64,000 nt of DNA from Halonotius pteroides (GTDB lineage Archaea > Halobacteriota > Halobacteria > Halobacteriales > Haloferacaceae): positions 88,401 through 152,400 of the forward strand of contig NZ_QMDW01000005.1 in assembly GCF_003605635.1 (NCBI RefSeq). Reading direction: 5' to 3'. The notes under the pieces are model-generated. The model was not told the DNA's origin and ran no database searches. It was given only the letters and a program-made list of their open reading frames with translations. Within the stretch, counting starts at the first letter, position 1. Each line of letters starts with the position of its first letter. The position numbers and the translations under genes are program-made. This document shows positions 24,782 to 34,583 of this stretch, piece by piece.

Positions 24782-26338
24782 ATGTCAACAGAATCCAAAT
24801 CCAGTTCCAGCCAGCCTCGCTCCCCCGGCTCCGACTCGAACGAGAACGAGACCGAGAACACCAGTGGGGACGAGAACGATACTAGCGCCAGTCGCACCGA
24901 TACCGACCGCCCGCCCCTTCCGCTTGCCGATCTCCTAACCCGAGAGACAGACCGAAAATTCGTCGGCCTCACTGAGAACGACTCCCGGGAATATCCCGAT
25001 GAAGTTCCACCGGAAACCCGGTGTTCGGCAGCGAACTCCCGCTCGTTTAAGGAAGCAATCCAAGCCCTCCCGAAGGCGAGCTCCGGTGAACTCTGGGCGA
25101 ACAACGATTTCGTCGAGACATCCGGGCGTGTCGACACTGCCGCCATCCGCCGTGTGCATGGTCTCGACGTCGACGCACTCGAATCCTATACCGGAAGTTC
25201 GATCGCAGACCTTGCCGCCTCGAGCGATGCGGACGCAGTCGTGCGTGTCCATGACCACCAGGACATCGTCGACGACCGCCGAAAGGCGTTGAACGCGCTC
25301 GGCTACGATGTAAAATTCCGGTGGCAGATCGCTTCGGATTCGTACTCCATCATCAACCCACAGGAGGCGTATCTCCCGATCATCAGTGCGCTCCAGCAGC
25401 GTGGTGAAACCAATCCCTTCGGGTGGGTGTCCTACCGTGACTGGGGCGGTTTGCTCAAGATGGTCGTCATCTGCCCGAGCCTTCGCAACGTCGTGTCCGG
25501 CGACAAGGAGGACCTCGAGAACACAATCGACGAAGACGGCATTACCAGCGCCGTCAGTAACGACAGCGACTCCGATGGAGAAGACAACGAAAACAACCCG
25601 GAGACCGTCATTTACGGCGGCTTCCAGACCGGCTACGACTTCCGTGGCACGCAAACGCTCTGGGCGCGACCCATCCTCTTCTTCCCCGACAGCGGAACCG
25701 TTCTCCCGGATATGGGTGAGCGGTACACACGACGGCACTATGGGAAAGCCACGAATGCCGATCACGAACGTAGTCAGGGGCGTGTTCCGATCAGCGAGTG
25801 GTGGCGCTCCATCTACGACGATATCGATACTCGGATGATCGAGGTCGATACCGCCATCCGTCGGACGCGGGCCATCGCTTACGACTTCGAGGACCTCCCA
25901 TTCTCCGTCGAAGACTGCTACACCTACTGGGGGATTGCGTTCAAATACGCAGAGCGGGCCGCTGACAGGGCGACCTCGATCGCCAACCCCTCCACACGAC
26001 CAACCGTGTTCAACCTCCAGCTCTCATTGCTCATCTCCGTGTTGGAGGAATACGAGGGGTCGATGGCCTCGGACACGTACCAGGAGTACCTCGAGGTCGC
26101 TGGTGAGTTGTTCAGAACGCCGGCGATGATGATCCAACTCGCGATGCAAGAGCACGACCACCGGACGGACGATGACTCCCAACGCGTCCTCCCCGAGAAC
26201 CAGCAGACGCTCAGTGACTCCCTCGAGGACATCGTCGATATCCCGGGCATCAGCGTCGATACCGAGGCCGACCTCTCGGATCAGCAAGCACACCGGGTGC
26301 AGGATCGGGTTCAAAGACGACTCGGTGACATCTTCTGA
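24782..26338 (+). CDS. Large protein of unknown function
   Basis: 518 aa from the ATG at 24782 (MSTESKSS); a longer frame upstream has no coding character. The first 60 residues are a Ser/Asn/Glu-rich tail. The core is mixed alpha/beta with conserved-looking stretches FGWVSYRDWGGLLKMVVICP, ETVIYGGFQTGYDFRGTQTL, WARPILFFPDSG and DCYTYWGIAFKYAERAADRA. A helical C-terminal third follows. I do not recognise a family, a Walker motif or a nuclease motif. The central part (residues about 150-300) has the look of a phage-type self-associating or recombination-accessory fold, but that is speculation. It follows hairpin H8. Confidence 0.75.
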   Translation: MSTESKSSSSQPRSPGSDSNENETENTSGDENDTSASRTDTDRPPLPLADLLTRETDRKFVGLTENDSREYPDEVPPETRCSAANSRSFKEAIQALPKASSGELWANNDFVETSGRVDTAAIRRVHGLDVDALESYTGSSIADLAASSDADAVVRVHDHQDIVDDRRKALNALGYDVKFRWQIASDSYSIINPQEAYLPIISALQQRGETNPFGWVSYRDWGGLLKMVVICPSLRNVVSGDKEDLENTIDEDGITSAVSNDSDSDGEDNENNPETVIYGGFQTGYDFRGTQTLWARPILFFPDSGTVLPDMGERYTRRHYGKATNADHERSQGRVPISEWWRSIYDDIDTRMIEVDTAIRRTRAIAYDFEDLPFSVEDCYTYWGIAFKYAERAADRATSIANPSTRPTVFNLQLSLLISVLEEYEGSMASDTYQEYLEVAGELFRTPAMMIQLAMQEHDHRTDDDSQRVLPENQQTLSDSLEDIVDIPGISVDTEADLSDQQAHRVQDRVQRRLGDIF

Positions 26339-26396
26339 TTCGCCGTGAACAAAACTCACCGACATAACTTTATGCATTCCGCGAAAATTAAAATAC

Positions 26397-26984
26397 ATGG
26401 CCAAATCTGCTCTCTCGAATTCGCACCCGCTGGATACGATGCTGGCCGTCTCTGACGTGATCCAGAACGACCGATTGGCCCGTTTGTACGCTCGGGTACT
26501 CGACCTCGACACTCCCACTGTAGAGGAACTCGCAAGCCGTTCTGCGAGTTCCAAAACCACGGTCTATGAGGATGTCAAGCACCTCGTCGAGATTGGCGTC
26601 CTCGAGCGCGTGACGGACTCTCAGCCACATCGTTACCGCGCTCGATGGGTCGATATGACCATTCAGACGGGGAAGGAGACGTTTCAAATCACCCCGACAC
26701 TCCTCGTCGCCTTGGCTCAACACGACTCGAACGACAATATCGAACTCTACATCGAACGCCACGGAGTCAGTGGTCTGGCGACGGCAATCGAATACGCTCG
26801 GGCCTACACGAAATCGGAGATGACTGCCCGGATCATGGCTCGAGAGCAGGAGATCCCCGTCCTCGAAGCCGAAACAATCCTCCAGGAACTCCAGGAAATC
26901 CTCCTTGATGTAGAGGACGAGATTTCGACGGAAATCGATATCGAGGCGTTGGATGCAGACGTAGACGAGCAAATCGGCGAGTAG
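26397..26984 (+). CDS. Winged-helix protein, likely antitoxin-like partner of the PIN protein
   Basis: 195 aa. Residues about 20-75 form a winged helix (PTVEELASRSASSKTTVYED then VKHLVEIGVLERV), as in DUF7437-type haloarchaeal regulators. A helical acidic C-terminal half follows. Six bp separate it from the PIN gene, so the two are co-transcribed. In haloarchaea such wHTH-PIN pairs behave like toxin-antitoxin modules; that role is inferred. The promoter is clear (AT-rich ACATAACTTTATGCATT about 25 bp upstream) with a very short leader and no leader hairpin, unlike the neighbouring module. Confidence 0.75.
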   Translation: MAKSALSNSHPLDTMLAVSDVIQNDRLARLYARVLDLDTPTVEELASRSASSKTTVYEDVKHLVEIGVLERVTDSQPHRYRARWVDMTIQTGKETFQITPTLLVALAQHDSNDNIELYIERHGVSGLATAIEYARAYTKSEMTARIMAREQEIPVLEAETILQELQEILLDVEDEISTEIDIEALDADVDEQIGE

Positions 26985-26989
26985 TAACC

Positions 26990-27523
26990 GTGCCGGAACA
27001 CCTCTTTCCCGATGTCGAGAGCCACCTCATTGACACGAATCTCTTCATTCGCTTCGAGCGCCACGAGACGATTGACCTGCTTGAGCGAGCAGTGACCGAA
27101 CACGATATCGTTCTCTTGGCCCCGCAGCGAGTATACGAAGAACTCACGCCAGAGTCCTATCCCTACGACCAACCTCCAATTGACGATGCGATAGAATCCG
27201 GCTGGGTGCAGGTCTTGGATGAAGTTGATTACTCGAACCCCGTCGTTTCAGCCACGATGGATATGGTTCGACACTATATCTCCGCCGCAACCGAGCGTCC
27301 CGAGCATACGATAGAGCAAGCCGATGCAGAAGTAGGTGGGGCGGCTGCTACGCTCTTGGAAGACGGACTCACAAACTCGATAGCGATCTACACGAACGAC
27401 AGAGCCGCATTCCGTGGGATTGAGCGAGCACTCTCTCAACACAGCTACGAGAATCACGTTCAGTTAGTCAAGGCGTTCGATTTCGCGGATACCGTCGAGA
27501 ACAGATATCAATTCTCTAAATAA
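26990..27523 (+). CDS. PIN-domain protein (putative RNase toxin)
   Basis: 177 aa from a GTG 6 bp after the regulator gene. PIN marks: HLIDTNLFIRFERHE with the first Asp at the end of a strand, a middle acidic helix (QRVYEELTPESYPYDQ), and IAIYTNDRAAFRGIE with the late Asp. PIN proteins are Mg-dependent RNases that cut tRNA or mRNA when acting as toxins. The four acidic residues cannot all be assigned by eye. It is separate from the hairpin-tagged genes and may serve to stabilise the replicon. Confidence 0.75.
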   Translation: MPEHLFPDVESHLIDTNLFIRFERHETIDLLERAVTEHDIVLLAPQRVYEELTPESYPYDQPPIDDAIESGWVQVLDEVDYSNPVVSATMDMVRHYISAATERPEHTIEQADAEVGGAAATLLEDGLTNSIAIYTNDRAAFRGIERALSQHSYENHVQLVKAFDFADTVENRYQFSK

Positions 27524-27639
27524 CCACTCTTTCAACAATTAGACGAATGGAGTAATAATCGAGAGCCGTGCCTCGTCTCTCTATTCGGAATTCGATTCTA
27601 GAAACCGACCGTTGCACGCTCTCTGACGGTGGAACGCCA

Positions 27640-27669
27640 TTTTTGTCGCCCCCCGACAGGTGAAGGGGC
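27640..27669 (+). promoter_or_regulatory. Leader hairpin H9
   Basis: TTTTTGTCGCCCCCCGACAG then GTGAAGGGGC, the copy closest to the family consensus, 41 nt before the ATG at 27710. Confidence 0.8.
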
Positions 27670-27709
27670 TGGAAAGACCCAGATAGAACGCCTCGATTGC
27701 CAGAAAATC

Positions 27710-29314
27710 ATGTCCTCAGCATCCACCGCAAGTGGCGACACCATTCCCGAAGGCCAGGTTGTCCTCTCACATCTCGTAAATCGACTCCTCCAGCGTGAAG
27801 GAGGCAACGTCCCCGTTGAGCGGGTGGCACTGCGGGTGTCCGACTATGCCGACCTTTCCGATCAAGATGCCGCAGATCTTATCGATGAAGGGGCTGACGC
27901 CGGCATCTACACGCTAGATCGCTCCTCGGGCGGGAACGCCACCATTACCGGCGTCTCACCACAGGGGACGGAACCGAAGGTAATCACCGACGCCTTCGGC
28001 GAACTCCAGCAAGACACTGACGTCGACTTCCGCGTGATCAGCGTCGTCACCGATTCGATTAATGACGCGCTCTATGACGCCGGCTACGACGACTTCGCAT
28101 CGCTCGCGGACGCCAGCATCGACGACATCGCCAGCCTCACCAGTACGCTCACCGAGAGCCGTGCCGAGAACCTCCTCAAAGAGGCCCGCACGCACGTCCC
28201 CGTTGGACTCCGCCTCGCAAAGACCGCTGCCACCTACTACGGCCAACGGATCGATCCCGACACCGAACGGGCCGCCGCTCGCGTCACCGACCTCTCGCTT
28301 GTCACGGATTCCGTCGGAGAACCCCTGTACCGTTCCGAGGGGTGGGAGCCCGACGACGAGCGAGGGATGTACGTTTCCGATATCGGCCGCAACGCCGGGA
28401 GTCCTGTCACCACAGGCCTGCACCTCCTCGACGATCCCGACTACCCGAGCGTCCCGAAGACCGCGACTCACCCCGACGCAGCCTATGACGCGCTCCCGGT
28501 CGACGACAACGGCGAGGTCGTCCCACCAGCCGTCCCCATCGACCCACGCTTCCAGGTCCCCCTCGATGAACTCATCGCGAAGAAACTCGCTCGTGGCCTC
28601 GTCCCGATTCGGGTGGTCGGGCCGCGTGGGTCGGGGAAGAACTATCTCATCAAGTATTTGTGCCACAAGACGAACCGGGGGTACCAGTCCATCGATGTCG
28701 ACCGAGCGACCGAACCCGAGGATCTTTTCGGCCCGCTCGTTCCCGATGGCGACGTCATCGTTCCCCGAAACGGCGCCGTGAAACAGGGTCTTCTGAACGG
28801 CGATACGATCGTCATCAACGAGTTTCCCGTCATGCAGGCCGGCGCTGCCATCGCATTACACCGGCTCTTGAACGAGGGGACACTCCTGGTGAAGAGCCAC
28901 GGTGAACTCGTCGAGCCGCACCCGTCGGCTCGAATGGTCATCACTATGAACCCGCCGACACGCGAGTACCGGGATTCGGAGCCGATGAACTCGGCAACGA
29001 GAGGCCGCTTCCGTTCGTTCGAGCAGCCCTACATTCAGGAGATCGAGGAAGAAGTGGAGACACTCGATAGGCAGGCGAACAGCAACGACCCCGTCGTGGA
29101 CCGACCGACGCTCAAGAAAATCGTCCAGTTCGCCCACCAGACCCGAGAGAACGAGTCCTGGCCCACGCTCTCGACGCGGAATCTCACGATCCTCTGTGAA
29201 CACATCGAAGACGGAGTGTACCCGAAGGCCGCCGTCAAGGGGGTGCTCTGGGGAGTTGCCGAACCAAACCAGTACCCCGAGGACGCCTACGAAACGCTGA
29301 ATGACTACCTCTAG
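27710..29314 (+). CDS. AAA+ ATPase (MoxR/dynein-related type)
   Basis: 534 aa from the ATG at 27710. The N-terminal part (1-170) holds an HhH-like segment (AGYDDFASLADASIDDIASL). The AAA domain starts near residue 290: Walker A is GPRGSGKN at about 303, Walker B is DTIVINEFP, followed by MVITMNPPTREY and ATRGRFRSFEQPYI. Two departures from the norm are visible: Asn instead of Ser/Thr after the Walker A Lys, and Asn-Glu in place of Asp-Glu in Walker B. MoxR ATPases work as chaperones with VWA proteins, and a VWA protein follows directly in the same transcript (hairpin H10 between). Activity is inferred. Confidence 0.85.
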   Translation: MSSASTASGDTIPEGQVVLSHLVNRLLQREGGNVPVERVALRVSDYADLSDQDAADLIDEGADAGIYTLDRSSGGNATITGVSPQGTEPKVITDAFGELQQDTDVDFRVISVVTDSINDALYDAGYDDFASLADASIDDIASLTSTLTESRAENLLKEARTHVPVGLRLAKTAATYYGQRIDPDTERAAARVTDLSLVTDSVGEPLYRSEGWEPDDERGMYVSDIGRNAGSPVTTGLHLLDDPDYPSVPKTATHPDAAYDALPVDDNGEVVPPAVPIDPRFQVPLDELIAKKLARGLVPIRVVGPRGSGKNYLIKYLCHKTNRGYQSIDVDRATEPEDLFGPLVPDGDVIVPRNGAVKQGLLNGDTIVINEFPVMQAGAAIALHRLLNEGTLLVKSHGELVEPHPSARMVITMNPPTREYRDSEPMNSATRGRFRSFEQPYIQEIEEEVETLDRQANSNDPVVDRPTLKKIVQFAHQTRENESWPTLSTRNLTILCEHIEDGVYPKAAVKGVLWGVAEPNQYPEDAYETLNDYL

Positions 29315-29332
29315 AGGAACCAGCAGCGCTCG

Positions 29333-29361
29333 TTTGTGCGCCCCCGTGACGACGAGGGGCT
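29333..29361 (+). promoter_or_regulatory. Leader hairpin H10, inside an operon
   Basis: TTTGTGCGCCCCCGTGACGA then CGAGGGGCTGC, 18 bp after the ATPase stop and about 50 nt before the VWA gene start. Its position inside an operon shows the element marks genes, not only promoters. Confidence 0.7.
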
Positions 29362-29411
29362 GCACACTCTGTCCATTACTCGCCCGTCCCGGCCTCCGTC
29401 CTGTTCCAACC

Positions 29412-32405
29412 ATGTCAATTCAACACCACCAGATCGTCGACGATCTCAAACCCAACGCCGCTGTGATATCGCGAATTTCTCCGCAGCGGGCCGACCGTCT
29501 CCGAGAGTTCATCCTCGGTCACCTGCCAAGGGGTCTGACCGTCGACGTCGTCATTTCCTCCAGCGTCCAGACCGCTGCCGTTCTCCCCGTCGATGTCGAT
29601 GCCATCGTCTCTTCAGATGCGACCGAAATCGAACGCGCTCAGGCCGAACAGTTGCTCGCCGGCGTCGACGCCGATTACCTGGTGATGGTGACTGGGACCG
29701 AGGCCGACCTCACCCGCATCCCGCTCAACGACCAGCTCACCGCCGACCACGCCCACCAGTTCGGCCTTGCCTTTCACGAACTGCTCCACATACTCAAGAC
29801 AGCCATCACAGCGATATCAGAACTCCTCGAGACCGAGGTCGATGTCAAATACCATGCCCAGGTTCACGACCTCATCAACATCGTCGAGGATGGCGCTATC
29901 GAGTCCGAAGCCATCCACGGCGAGAATTTCAGCGATAACGCCGGAATTCGGCTCGAACTCACTCGACGGCTCCACTCGCAGACGCCCGAGGACATCCCAG
30001 ACGGTGAGGAAATTCGCTACTCGTTCTGGGACGCTGTGACGAGTTGTCTGTACGACGAAGCCATCTATCCGACGGGAACGACCGATGTTCTTCTCGACGA
30101 AAACGATTCTCGCATACAATTCAAGAGTGATGCGGATCGGGATGCGTTCGAGGCGATCCACACAGAACTGTGTACGCTGTCTGACGACGTACACGCGATT
30201 CGGAGCGCCGACCGATCAGACATCACTCACAACCACGACAAGACCGCCTCGATCCGTCGAGCGCGACGAGTCATCCAGACATGGACCGACCACATTCAGC
30301 CCGTCCTCGAGGCCGACAAAGAGGACGAAGAAGAGCAGGAACAGGACGTCCAGGTCAACCAACAGGTCGGTGGTGAGAACGAAGGCGGGTATCAAGACCA
30401 GTCCAGCGGGGATGGGAGTGACGAGGCCGCAGAACTGCCGGAAACGCCATCAAACTCTGGTGCAGGCGACGACAGTTCCAGTAGAAACGAAGGGCTACAG
30501 GACGCTGAAGAGGGCGCTAGTACAGATGGGGATTCACAGCGGCTGTCACAGACCCAGCCCCCAACACAACTCCCCGAAGACTTCGATCCGACCGACGTCT
30601 CGCTATCGCGGGAAGCAACGAGTGACCCCCATCAAAACGTCTTCGAACAACCGCCGGTCACGGACGATCCCAGCCCCACCGACGTCGGCGAGATCGACAA
30701 TCATGGGGAAGAGGACGAACAGAACGACGAGCAGGCCCCCAGCACTGGCGAGGGCGCACAGCGGCACCACCGCGATGGTAAAGACGTAGGTGACGCAGAA
30801 GCCGACGAGGAGAGAACTGACGCCGCTCAGGACACGGGAGGCGACAGTGATGGTGAGGGAGATGTCAAAGACAAGGCGGGGGGAGAGAATGATGGACAGG
30901 CCGAGTCAGAATCCGAACCGTTGAGTCGGGCTCAAGCCATCGCGCAGGCCGCTGACCGTGCCCGACAACGCGAGCAGGAACAACAGAGTGGGAATCCAGG
31001 CCAGAAGACGAACACCGAGACAGAAGCGCCGTCGAAGTCACCATCACCCGAGGAGGACATGGGTGACGTCCCGAGGTCCGCCGCTTCGAGTTCCATCGAC
31101 ACTCAGCAACAGAACCAGAACCAGCTCACTCTCGGGAAATTCGGCGGCGATTCCCAGGATAATCACGAGGGCACAAATCCCGATACGAGCGAAGGCGAGA
31201 CCGACGACGAGCACTCCTCGGACGGATTAGATGAGGCATGCCAGTCGGACCAAGCGGATACCCCGACGCTCGAGACGGCGAGCAGCAGCGCGCCGGGAGA
31301 CACCGACACCGACGTACGTTCGGAATCGGAGTCCGGTTCAGAACCCGAAGCAGAATCAGACTCTGAATCGGGGCAAGACATCCTGGAAGGACCTGCCCAT
31401 GCCGAGAGTTCGACGAGGTCGCCCGACGAAGACGAAGCCACCTACGAGAATGCCCTTGCCGGAGACGAACGCGCTGCCCACGGTGAATCCGAGCGCGAAG
31501 GTATCGACGAACAGGCCCTCGAGGAAGAACTCTCCGCGCTTGCTGACCAGCTTGAACGCTCCGCTCGCCAGCAAGCACAGAACGGGGAAGATCAGAACAA
31601 CGGAGAGGGTGGGCAGCAGGGCGCTCTTGGAACTCTTGAGGATCTCGATATCCTTCCCATCAGCGACGATCTCGCCCTCAATCGCGAGTGGGGCGCTATC
31701 GAAGACGGGGCGGATCGGGTCGCAGACACCCTCGAAATGTACCTTCGACTCGACCGCCGCAAAAACGTGAGACGTGGACTTTCTTCCGGGGCGTACGATT
31801 CCCGAGCCGGCCACCGTCTCGTAATCGGCGACCCCCGCGTGTGCAAATCCCGAACCCTTGGGGACGAAAAGCAGTACGCGCTCGTCCTCATCCTCGATCG
31901 TTCTGGATCGATGCGGCGGGGGTCACCGCCGAAGATCGAGATCGCAACGCAAGCCCTTGCCCGGTTCGCACTCGCCGCCGAGAACCTCGGGATTCGCGTC
32001 GCCATCACTGACTTCTACCGTGGCGAGGCACGTCTCGTGAAGCCATTCAGCATAGAAACGCGCCACGTCCAGGCGAATCTTCTTGACACGACGTGTGGTG
32101 GCGGGACGCCCCTCGCGGATGCGGTTAGCCTCGCCCGTGAACTCGTCGAAGCACAACGCGACGAGCCGCTGATAATCACTGTGACGGATGACAACCCCTC
32201 CTCGACGGACGATGTCATCGACCAGATCCGGCGGTCGCACGCCCCCGTGTGTTCGCTCACTATCGCGACCGATTGCCAGCCCGGGTCGCTCTCTGACAGC
32301 GCCTCCGAACTCTCGCAGTACTACGAACGTCAGGAAGCCGTTTACACACCCGAGCGTCTCGACGACAGACTCGACCAGTTCGCGAGCCTGCTAGCCGGGT
32401 TGTGA
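29412..32405 (+). CDS. HExxH and VWA domain protein with long acidic linker
   Basis: 997 aa from the ATG at 29412 (MSIQHHQIVDD). Residues about 115-165 contain HELLHILK, an HExxH zinc-peptidase motif, with a following EDGAIESEAI that may give the third ligand. Residues about 310-780 are an extreme Glu/Asp/Gln/Ser linker. The C-terminal part is a VWA domain with a complete MIDAS: LILDRSGSMRRG (DxSxS), the Thr in CGGGTPLADAVS, and TVTDDNPSS. MoxR ATPases act with such VWA proteins, and CobT-like proteins share the acidic-linker layout. A peptidase-like head on a VWA subunit suggests a protease or maturation machine. Function is inferred. Confidence 0.85.
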   Translation: MSIQHHQIVDDLKPNAAVISRISPQRADRLREFILGHLPRGLTVDVVISSSVQTAAVLPVDVDAIVSSDATEIERAQAEQLLAGVDADYLVMVTGTEADLTRIPLNDQLTADHAHQFGLAFHELLHILKTAITAISELLETEVDVKYHAQVHDLINIVEDGAIESEAIHGENFSDNAGIRLELTRRLHSQTPEDIPDGEEIRYSFWDAVTSCLYDEAIYPTGTTDVLLDENDSRIQFKSDADRDAFEAIHTELCTLSDDVHAIRSADRSDITHNHDKTASIRRARRVIQTWTDHIQPVLEADKEDEEEQEQDVQVNQQVGGENEGGYQDQSSGDGSDEAAELPETPSNSGAGDDSSSRNEGLQDAEEGASTDGDSQRLSQTQPPTQLPEDFDPTDVSLSREATSDPHQNVFEQPPVTDDPSPTDVGEIDNHGEEDEQNDEQAPSTGEGAQRHHRDGKDVGDAEADEERTDAAQDTGGDSDGEGDVKDKAGGENDGQAESESEPLSRAQAIAQAADRARQREQEQQSGNPGQKTNTETEAPSKSPSPEEDMGDVPRSAASSSIDTQQQNQNQLTLGKFGGDSQDNHEGTNPDTSEGETDDEHSSDGLDEACQSDQADTPTLETASSSAPGDTDTDVRSESESGSEPEAESDSESGQDILEGPAHAESSTRSPDEDEATYENALAGDERAAHGESEREGIDEQALEEELSALADQLERSARQQAQNGEDQNNGEGGQQGALGTLEDLDILPISDDLALNREWGAIEDGADRVADTLEMYLRLDRRKNVRRGLSSGAYDSRAGHRLVIGDPRVCKSRTLGDEKQYALVLILDRSGSMRRGSPPKIEIATQALARFALAAENLGIRVAITDFYRGEARLVKPFSIETRHVQANLLDTTCGGGTPLADAVSLARELVEAQRDEPLIITVTDDNPSSTDDVIDQIRRSHAPVCSLTIATDCQPGSLSDSASELSQYYERQEAVYTPERLDDRLDQFASLLAGL

Positions 32406-32573
32406 TAATGGTTAGCAGAAGATTTCATAATATCACTGTTATTATCGCTCTGTGACTAATAGATCCAGCTTGCCGAATACCACTACAAATATATCGTGCG
32501 TATCTTGCACACGCCGATAGTAGTGTAGCATATGAAGGAACATTTAACAGGTTGATAATCGCTACTGGAAATA
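32406..32573. promoter_or_regulatory. AT-rich promoter region of the membrane-protein gene
   Basis: Contains TACAAATATATCG (TATA-like) about 80 bp before the ATG and ACATTTAACAGG nearer to it. It lacks the hairpin and the dyad. Confidence 0.4.
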
Positions 32574-34583
32574 ATGGCCGAGCTGCTAGTTTTCACCCTT
32601 CTTGCCGCTCTCGCTGCGATCTACCCAATACTTCCGAAGCATCGACAGCTACGAGTTCGATACAGTTTGTGGACGAAGGGCAGACTCGGTTTTATCGGAC
32701 TAATGTTTATATTGATTATCACAACTTATTGGGTCTCTGTCCTCGTTCAGAGTAAGGAACAGAACACTCTTGATGTCAGTTTCCTTGACTGGTCAACTAC
32801 GATTACGCTGCTCTACGTTGAATCTGTCCAGCTGATTGCTGTACTCCTAATTGTCATCCCGATTGCGATATTGTTCATCAAGCCAAATGTTCGGATTCGT
32901 AACGAAGATAACCTACTGGAAATTCTACGTGATCTTTACAATCGAGAAGAGTACACGACATTAGTTAATCTTCTTCAAGACAATTATCGACCGTTAATAA
33001 ATCATTCTTCCAGTCCTGTTCATCCAGAATCGCTGATGACGGTATCTTCGCTCTTCGTTGAAGTAGACGAGGATCACAAGGAGGATCTTGAACAGGAGGA
33101 AGACGAAGGTGAGGACGAAGAGGAAGAAAAAGAGGAACTACCTAAGGCGCGGAGACGACTGGTTCGGGAGACGAGACGAACCCTCCGGTTTCGTTGGACG
33201 AACTTACGAGACAGGGTGAGCAGCACGGTAGAAGATTGGAGTGAACGAATCCAGCAGAAATCACGCTTGCTCAGGTACTATGTGGCGAGGTTGCGATACC
33301 GAGTGGATAACACGGCGGAAAACGCGTCAGAGTATAGTGAAACCCTTCTGCTTGATCCAGATTTTAGCGAGTTGTATTCCGATCTTGCTTCGGAATTGGG
33401 ACTCAAAATACTTTGTGATGACTCACTAGAAAACGTCCCCCGACAGGATGTTGTGCATCGGTATTTACAAGCACAACTTGAGACAGAGAACACTCTTCTA
33501 TACCGCGATCTCGAACAGAATACAGAGATGGAGGATTTGTACCGGTACAATCTTAAAGAAAATAACAGACTCATTTATGCTTTGTTCTCAGATTTCGAAC
33601 GGGCGGAGGACCTGAACGTGTATAAACCGATAGGAGATCGAACTCAAGAGATTATTCGGGAACAGCGAAGGGGGGAGTTCGACAAGTATCATGATCGGCG
33701 TCTCACAGATACTCGTATCCGGGACGACTATATCTTCCAAGATCCAGTATATGTCGGGATCCAGTTTTTCGACGTGATGGTGAGAGAAGCTTTTGATCAA
33801 GAAGTTGATTGGCATGTGTGGCTGTCTTATTATGAGTCGTTCACTCGTGAAATCTGCCGAAATTACGAAATAACAGAGTACAGTGATCCGGATGCAGAGT
33901 GGCCGAATGATTACTCTCGTTTCCTATATGAGATTGTCCGAAACATGCGGGAGTGGATCAAGATGCTGGAGGAAGAACTCAAGCCGGATACTAAGAGTGA
34001 TCTGAATGGACCGCCTTTTGTCCTTGAAGTTAGTTCGGTTACCGATAGCTCGGAAACTGAACCCCCGTCAGATGAAGAAGAAGACTCGGATGATGAGTCT
34101 GGTGAGAATAAAGAACAGGTAGAAACGGAAAATGAATCAGATGCTGAAGAAAAACAACGAGAACCCGCTGAGGTGGGGGATCACATTCGGTTAGGAAATA
34201 TTAGCACGATGAGAATGGAGAGAAACATTCCGGAAATGACGGTGATTATTCTCATCTCATGTCATGAGGAGATCCTCACGACCGAGGAAATCCCCCTTCA
34301 GTTCATGGATTATATCACCGAAACCATTTTTCTATGTTTGCTTGACCTACGGGAATACGACAAAGGATCGCTCCAATGGATGTATAGCAAGTTGATGCTG
34401 CACTGTTTGAGTGAGAATCTCACTGGAAAACGGACAGACCCGTTATACCGGGAGAATCTGAAGCGTGTCTATTACGGTGATTACGGTGGCCCCCACGACT
34501 ACGGTGTTCGTCACGAAGTGTCTGTCAAGGATAGGCAAAGGGTAGGCCTTGTTGAGGACTTGGACGAAATAATCGGTTCTTGA
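32574..34583 (+). CDS. Membrane-anchored protein of unknown function
   Basis: 669 aa. Three hydrophobic segments in the first 105 residues: LLVFTLLAALAAIYPIL, FIGLMFILIITTYWVSVLV and LIAVLLIVIPIAILF. They anchor a long soluble, charged region that includes a Glu-rich stretch (about 165-190), Arg-rich helices, and a second acidic stretch (about 485-540). I do not recognise the soluble part. Codon use is AT-richer than both flanks, it has no leader hairpin, and its stop codon abuts a 240-bp inverted-repeat element, so it looks like a later acquisition. A membrane-anchored sensor or defence role is possible but unproven. Confidence 0.75.
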   Translation: MAELLVFTLLAALAAIYPILPKHRQLRVRYSLWTKGRLGFIGLMFILIITTYWVSVLVQSKEQNTLDVSFLDWSTTITLLYVESVQLIAVLLIVIPIAILFIKPNVRIRNEDNLLEILRDLYNREEYTTLVNLLQDNYRPLINHSSSPVHPESLMTVSSLFVEVDEDHKEDLEQEEDEGEDEEEEKEELPKARRRLVRETRRTLRFRWTNLRDRVSSTVEDWSERIQQKSRLLRYYVARLRYRVDNTAENASEYSETLLLDPDFSELYSDLASELGLKILCDDSLENVPRQDVVHRYLQAQLETENTLLYRDLEQNTEMEDLYRYNLKENNRLIYALFSDFERAEDLNVYKPIGDRTQEIIREQRRGEFDKYHDRRLTDTRIRDDYIFQDPVYVGIQFFDVMVREAFDQEVDWHVWLSYYESFTREICRNYEITEYSDPDAEWPNDYSRFLYEIVRNMREWIKMLEEELKPDTKSDLNGPPFVLEVSSVTDSSETEPPSDEEEDSDDESGENKEQVETENESDAEEKQREPAEVGDHIRLGNISTMRMERNIPEMTVIILISCHEEILTTEEIPLQFMDYITETIFLCLLDLREYDKGSLQWMYSKLMLHCLSENLTGKRTDPLYRENLKRVYYGDYGGPHDYGVRHEVSVKDRQRVGLVEDLDEIIGS

